Below are positions 60,829 through 64,000 of a stretch of DNA of 64,000 nt, piece by piece (positions within the stretch are counted from its first letter, which is position 1; every line of letters begins with the position of its first letter). Below the pieces are notes generated by a model. The model did not search any database. It saw only the letters and a list, made by a program, of their open reading frames with translations, and was not told the DNA's origin. The position numbers and the translations under genes are program-made. The stretch spans positions 124,001-188,000 of the forward strand of contig NZ_SLVP01000007.1 of assembly GCF_004345425.1 (NCBI RefSeq), given 5' to 3'. The stretch comes from Paenibacillus sp. BK033 (GTDB taxonomy: Bacteria; Bacillota; Bacilli; Paenibacillales; Paenibacillaceae).

Positions 60829-63216
60829 ATGTCGACTTTCCTGTACAAAATAGGCAAAACCGCTTATAACAAGCCTTGGCATTTTATCATCGCGTGGATT
60901 GCCATTCTTGGCGTAGTTGGCGCCCTGATCGGCATTAACGGCATTCATACCGGCTCCGAGATGAAGATCAAAGGCACGGAAGCGCAAAAGGTATTGGATC
61001 AGCTGGCCCAAGAGCTGCCGGAAGCCTCCGGCGGGCAAGCAAGCGTCGTATTCACCGCCCCGCAGGGTGAACGTCTCGATACGCCCGAGCGTATAGCGGC
61101 TATTACGAAAGCCATTAACGCCGTGTACGGCGTTGAATATGTCATCAATCCGGCGGAAGCAGCTGCCGCGGCGGGCGCAACGGCAACGGATGCGGCGCAG
61201 TCCGGCAATGCCGCCGCCGGCAGCGAGCAACAAAATGCGCAGCAAGCCGCTTCGCAGTCTGAACAATCTCAGGCGGCTGCAGCAGCTCCTTACGGTCCGT
61301 TGATCGTTGAAGGCAATCCGGTACCCGGCGTTATGATCTCGGCCGACGGCAACGTCGCTTTGTTCCAATTCCAGTTCACCGTCCAGCAAATGTCGCTGCC
61401 TCAAGAGGTTATCGACAACGTTGTGGATTCGGTTACCGCCGTTGAGCAAGCGAACTTGGGAATCAAAGCCCTACCAAGCGATACGCTGGTAGGCAAACCG
61501 GCAATCGGCGCTACCGAAGGAGTTGGTATCGTTGTTGCCGCGGTTGTACTGTTTATTACGCTTGGCTCTGTTGTTGCAGCCGGTCTGCCGCTCGTAACCG
61601 CACTGCTGGGTGTCGGCATTAGCGTTGGGGGCGCTTATTCCCTCTCCAAATTTATTCCGATGACGGATATCACGCCGGCGCTTGCCATGATGGTTGGCCT
61701 CGCAGTCGGAATCGATTACTCCTTGTTTATCGTAAACCGCCAGCGCCGTATGATCCTGGATCAAGGCCTTAGCGCCCGCGAAGCTGCGAGCCGTGCGGTT
61801 GGTACGGCGGGCAGCGCGGTATTTTTCGCCGGGTTAACCGTCATTATCGCGTTATGCGGCATGGTTGTTATGAATATCGACTTCCTTACCGCTATGGCGC
61901 TTGTTGCAGCGGCAAGCGTCTTCATTAACGTCCTGGTAGCCCTGACTTTGCTTCCGGCCTTGCTAGGACTGGTTGGGGAACGTATCGTCTCCGAGAAAGC
62001 ACGGAAGAAAAACAACGAGCAAGCAGGCGTTGCCCGTCAAGGCACGGCACATCGCTGGGCGAACGGAGTTGTGCGACGCCGCTGGCTCGTGATCGTTGGC
62101 GTGATCGTTATCCTCGGAGCCGCCTCCATTCCGGCAGCCAATATGAAATTAGGCATGCCATCCGGCGATACCGCGAATCTGGATACGGCGGCTAGACAAA
62201 GCTTTGACGCGATCTCGGCCGGCTTTGGCAAGGGCTTCAACTCGCCGCTTCTGCTCGTCGCCGAGCCTGCAAGCTCCTCCGATAAGGTTACGCCTGAACG
62301 GCTCGGCAAGCTTGTGCAGGAGATCCAGAAGCATGACGATGTTGCGGTTGTTACGCCTATGGGCATTAACAAGACCGGCGACATCGGGATTATCAGCGTT
62401 ATTCCGAAATCGGGTCCTACGGACGACGAGACCAAAAAGCTCGTAAAAGAGCTTCGCGACAAAGACTCCAGCATCTCTCGATCCAACAAAGTGACGCTTG
62501 GCGTTACCGGCTTCACGGCCATTAACATCGATATGTCCGCTAAGCTGGCCGAGGTGTTCCCGATTTATATCGGCATCATCCTGATTCTGTCGCTTATTAT
62601 TCTACTGCTTGTATTCCGGTCGATTATCGTGCCGGTAAAAGCAACCATCGGCTTTCTGCTAAGTATTCTGGCTACCTTCGGAATTACGACGGCCGTATTC
62701 CAATGGGGATGGCTGCACGACCTATTTGGCTTCGATACCGGCGGCCCGCTACTAAGCTTTATGCCGATTATGGTATCCGGCATCCTATACGGTCTTGCGA
62801 TGGACTACCAAGTCTTCCTTGTCAGCTCCATGCGGGAAGCTTACGTTCACGGGCACAAAGGAACGACTAGCGTAGTGGAAGGTTATAAGCAAGCAAGCCG
62901 TGTCGTTGTGGCCGCAGCCGTTATCATGGTATCCGTCTTCGCCGGGTTCATTCTGACCGAAGACATTATGCTGAAGCAAATCGGCTTTGCTCTTACCATC
63001 GGTATTCTTATTGACGCTTTCTTCGTCCGCATGGCGCTTGTTCCGGCCATTATGGCCGTGTTTGGCGACAAAGCATGGGGCATGCCGAAATGGCTCGACC
63101 GCATTCTTCCAAACCTTGATGTGGAAGGCGACAAGCTGATCGCCGAGCTTAACAAATCATCCAATCCAAACGGTCATAAAGAATTAAAGAAGGCTAAACC
63201 AAGCCGGGCGCATTAA
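60829..63216 (+). CDS. MMPL-family RND transporter
   Basis: The 795-residue protein has two repeats of one helix, a large extracellular loop and five more helices. The proton-relay Asp motifs of MMPL proteins are present as VGLAVGIDYSLFIVNRQR in the first half and LYGLAMDYQVFLVSSMREAY in the second. The first extracytoplasmic loop contains an Ala/Gln-rich stretch around residues 110-145, an odd low-complexity insert. It probably exports lipids or toxic compounds using the proton gradient. AAGGAG precedes the ATG. Regulation by the upstream TetR is implied by the operon. Confidence 0.93.
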   Translation: MSTFLYKIGKTAYNKPWHFIIAWIAILGVVGALIGINGIHTGSEMKIKGTEAQKVLDQLAQELPEASGGQASVVFTAPQGERLDTPERIAAITKAINAVYGVEYVINPAEAAAAAGATATDAAQSGNAAAGSEQQNAQQAASQSEQSQAAAAAPYGPLIVEGNPVPGVMISADGNVALFQFQFTVQQMSLPQEVIDNVVDSVTAVEQANLGIKALPSDTLVGKPAIGATEGVGIVVAAVVLFITLGSVVAAGLPLVTALLGVGISVGGAYSLSKFIPMTDITPALAMMVGLAVGIDYSLFIVNRQRRMILDQGLSAREAASRAVGTAGSAVFFAGLTVIIALCGMVVMNIDFLTAMALVAAASVFINVLVALTLLPALLGLVGERIVSEKARKKNNEQAGVARQGTAHRWANGVVRRRWLVIVGVIVILGAASIPAANMKLGMPSGDTANLDTAARQSFDAISAGFGKGFNSPLLLVAEPASSSDKVTPERLGKLVQEIQKHDDVAVVTPMGINKTGDIGIISVIPKSGPTDDETKKLVKELRDKDSSISRSNKVTLGVTGFTAINIDMSAKLAEVFPIYIGIILILSLIILLLVFRSIIVPVKATIGFLLSILATFGITTAVFQWGWLHDLFGFDTGGPLLSFMPIMVSGILYGLAMDYQVFLVSSMREAYVHGHKGTTSVVEGYKQASRVVVAAAVIMVSVFAGFILTEDIMLKQIGFALTIGILIDAFFVRMALVPAIMAVFGDKAWGMPKWLDRILPNLDVEGDKLIAELNKSSNPNGHKELKKAKPSRAH

Positions 63217-63227
63217 AACATAGACGC

Positions 63228-63258
63228 AAGAAAGGACCACTGTCAGTGGTCCTTTCTT
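63228..63258. terminator. Terminator between convergent MMPL and SGNH genes
   Basis: AAGAAAGGACCACTG and CAGTGGTCCTTTCTT pair perfectly around a single base with flanking A and T tracts, so it works in both directions. Confidence 0.93.
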
Positions 63259-63272
63259 TTATTTCACCGTAA

Positions 63273-63926
63273 TCATCGATTGTAATCGTATTCAACCGCT
63301 TGCAGAAAGGCCCGGGCAAGCACGGCATGACCCGACATATTGGGATGAACCCGGTCCCAGGCGAGCGTTGCCGGATAAATATGATCAAGCACCTTGTTAA
63401 ACGCCGCCTGCGTATCCACGAATCGGGCATCGTACTTGGACGCCAGCTTTTGGACGACCCGGCCGTATTGATCCATTGTTCTGCGCATCGGGTCCGCATC
63501 ATTGGGCTCCAGATAGAACGGAGTCATTAACACAAGTCCCTCTAGCGTTGGTCTCGTACGTTTCACCAAAGCCTCCAGCTTCTCTTCGTATTCGTCGATG
63601 TAGACATGCTGCTCGGTCTGAGCAGGCAAATCGTATTGTCTCCATACGTCGTTCGTACCGATCATAATAGACAGCCAGTCGGGCCGAAGATCGATGACAT
63701 CCGTATCCCAGCGTTCCGTCAAATCCCGGACGTTATTGCCGCTTGTCCCCATGTTTACCACGCGAATCCCTAGCTCCGGATAAGCTGCGGTCAGCAACGA
63801 ATCTACCAGCGAAACATACCCTTTCCCGATTGCGCCAAACAGCCCTTCTCCCCTAGGCCTAGCCCGATCGCAATCCGTAATCGAATCTCCGATCATAACC
63901 AGCTTCGTATTTTCCCCCAACAACAT
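63273..63926 (-). CDS. SGNH/GDSL-family hydrolase
   Basis: The 217-residue protein has the four SGNH blocks: GDSITD with nucleophile S15 (block I), a Gly in NMGTSGNNVRDL (II), GTND (89-92, III) and DRVH with D190 and H193 (V). Bacterial relatives deacetylate oligosaccharides or cleave other esters. No signal peptide is present, so it is cytosolic. AGAGGGGGCC precedes the ATG. It is a single-gene unit convergent with the MMPL gene. Confidence 0.92.
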   Translation of the reverse strand: MLLGENTKLVMIGDSITDCDRARPRGEGLFGAIGKGYVSLVDSLLTAAYPELGIRVVNMGTSGNNVRDLTERWDTDVIDLRPDWLSIMIGTNDVWRQYDLPAQTEQHVYIDEYEEKLEALVKRTRPTLEGLVLMTPFYLEPNDADPMRRTMDQYGRVVQKLASKYDARFVDTQAAFNKVLDHIYPATLAWDRVHPNMSGHAVLARAFLQAVEYDYNR

Positions 63927-64000
63927 GGATATGGCCCCCTCTGCCGAACTTTCAGATTATTGAAGATATCGAATGTCTATTTTCATTATACATTCTATTG

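Overview
The window looks like chromosomal DNA of a Paenibacillus-type, endospore-lineage Firmicute. The evidence is strong AGGAGG-type ribosome binding sites, frequent GTG/TTG starts, CcpA-like operators, Lpl/Ytc-type sugar ABC systems, YesM/YesN-type two-component pairs beside sugar loci, and many glycoside hydrolases, at a base composition slightly above 50% GC. No rRNA, tRNA, CRISPR array, prophage or insertion sequence was recognised.

Layout. 1-4034: a large secreted GH13 amylopullulanase-like enzyme (minus strand, 3' end outside the window) with a promoter and a leader that carries a terminator. 4175-12911: scattered regulators and metabolic genes, namely a GNAT, three AraC regulators, two Gfo/Idh/MocA oxidoreductases, a GH51 arabinofuranosidase, a Cys-rich DUF6171-like protein and a PhyH-type dioxygenase. 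12968-20325: a fructan/sucrose locus with fructokinase, LacI repressor, CUT1 ABC permeases, lipoprotein binding protein and GH32 enzyme. Shared ACCGGTTGACA-type sites tie the kinase and transporter promoters together.

20488-40300: about 20 kb, all on the minus strand, forms an expanded S-modified-cysteine salvage island. It has an AscR/YtlI-type LysR regulator, SnaA-type acetyltransferase, cystine-type ABC importer (TcyJ/K-L-M-N), CmoO-type and two CmoJ-type flavin monooxygenases, two M20 deacylases and a DinB-fold protein. It continues with a GsiABCD-like oligopeptide/glutathione-type ABC importer with fused ATPase, an MFS transporter and a fourth luciferase-like monooxygenase. Overlapping starts and stops make much of it a tightly coupled operon. 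A LysR-type dyad (ATAGA-N5-TCTAT) and an AATTCCTAT motif recur in the same order before both transcription units. I infer the island imports S-alkyl, S-succinyl or mercapturate-type cysteine conjugates (possibly also glutathione conjugates), N-acetylates them, oxidatively cleaves the S-substituent and deacetylates the product to recover cysteine sulfur.

40584-50815: a GH35 beta-galactosidase/CUT1 ABC operon, its YesM/YesN-like two-component system, and a GH88 unsaturated glucuronyl hydrolase. 51109-58321: a secreted GH43 plus F5/8C protein, then a TRAP transporter operon (DctQ-DctM-DctP) with its own two-component system. 58515-63926: a cupin, a decayed AraC gene, an acetyl-esterase-like hydrolase, a TetR repressor with twin palindromic operators driving an MMPL exporter, and an SGNH hydrolase.

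The most unusual structural signal is a roughly 75-nt intercistronic stem-loop plus Shine-Dalgarno cassette. It occurs three times in tandem inside the fructan ABC operon and once inside the cysteine-conjugate operon, each time ending in the ribosome binding site of the next gene.
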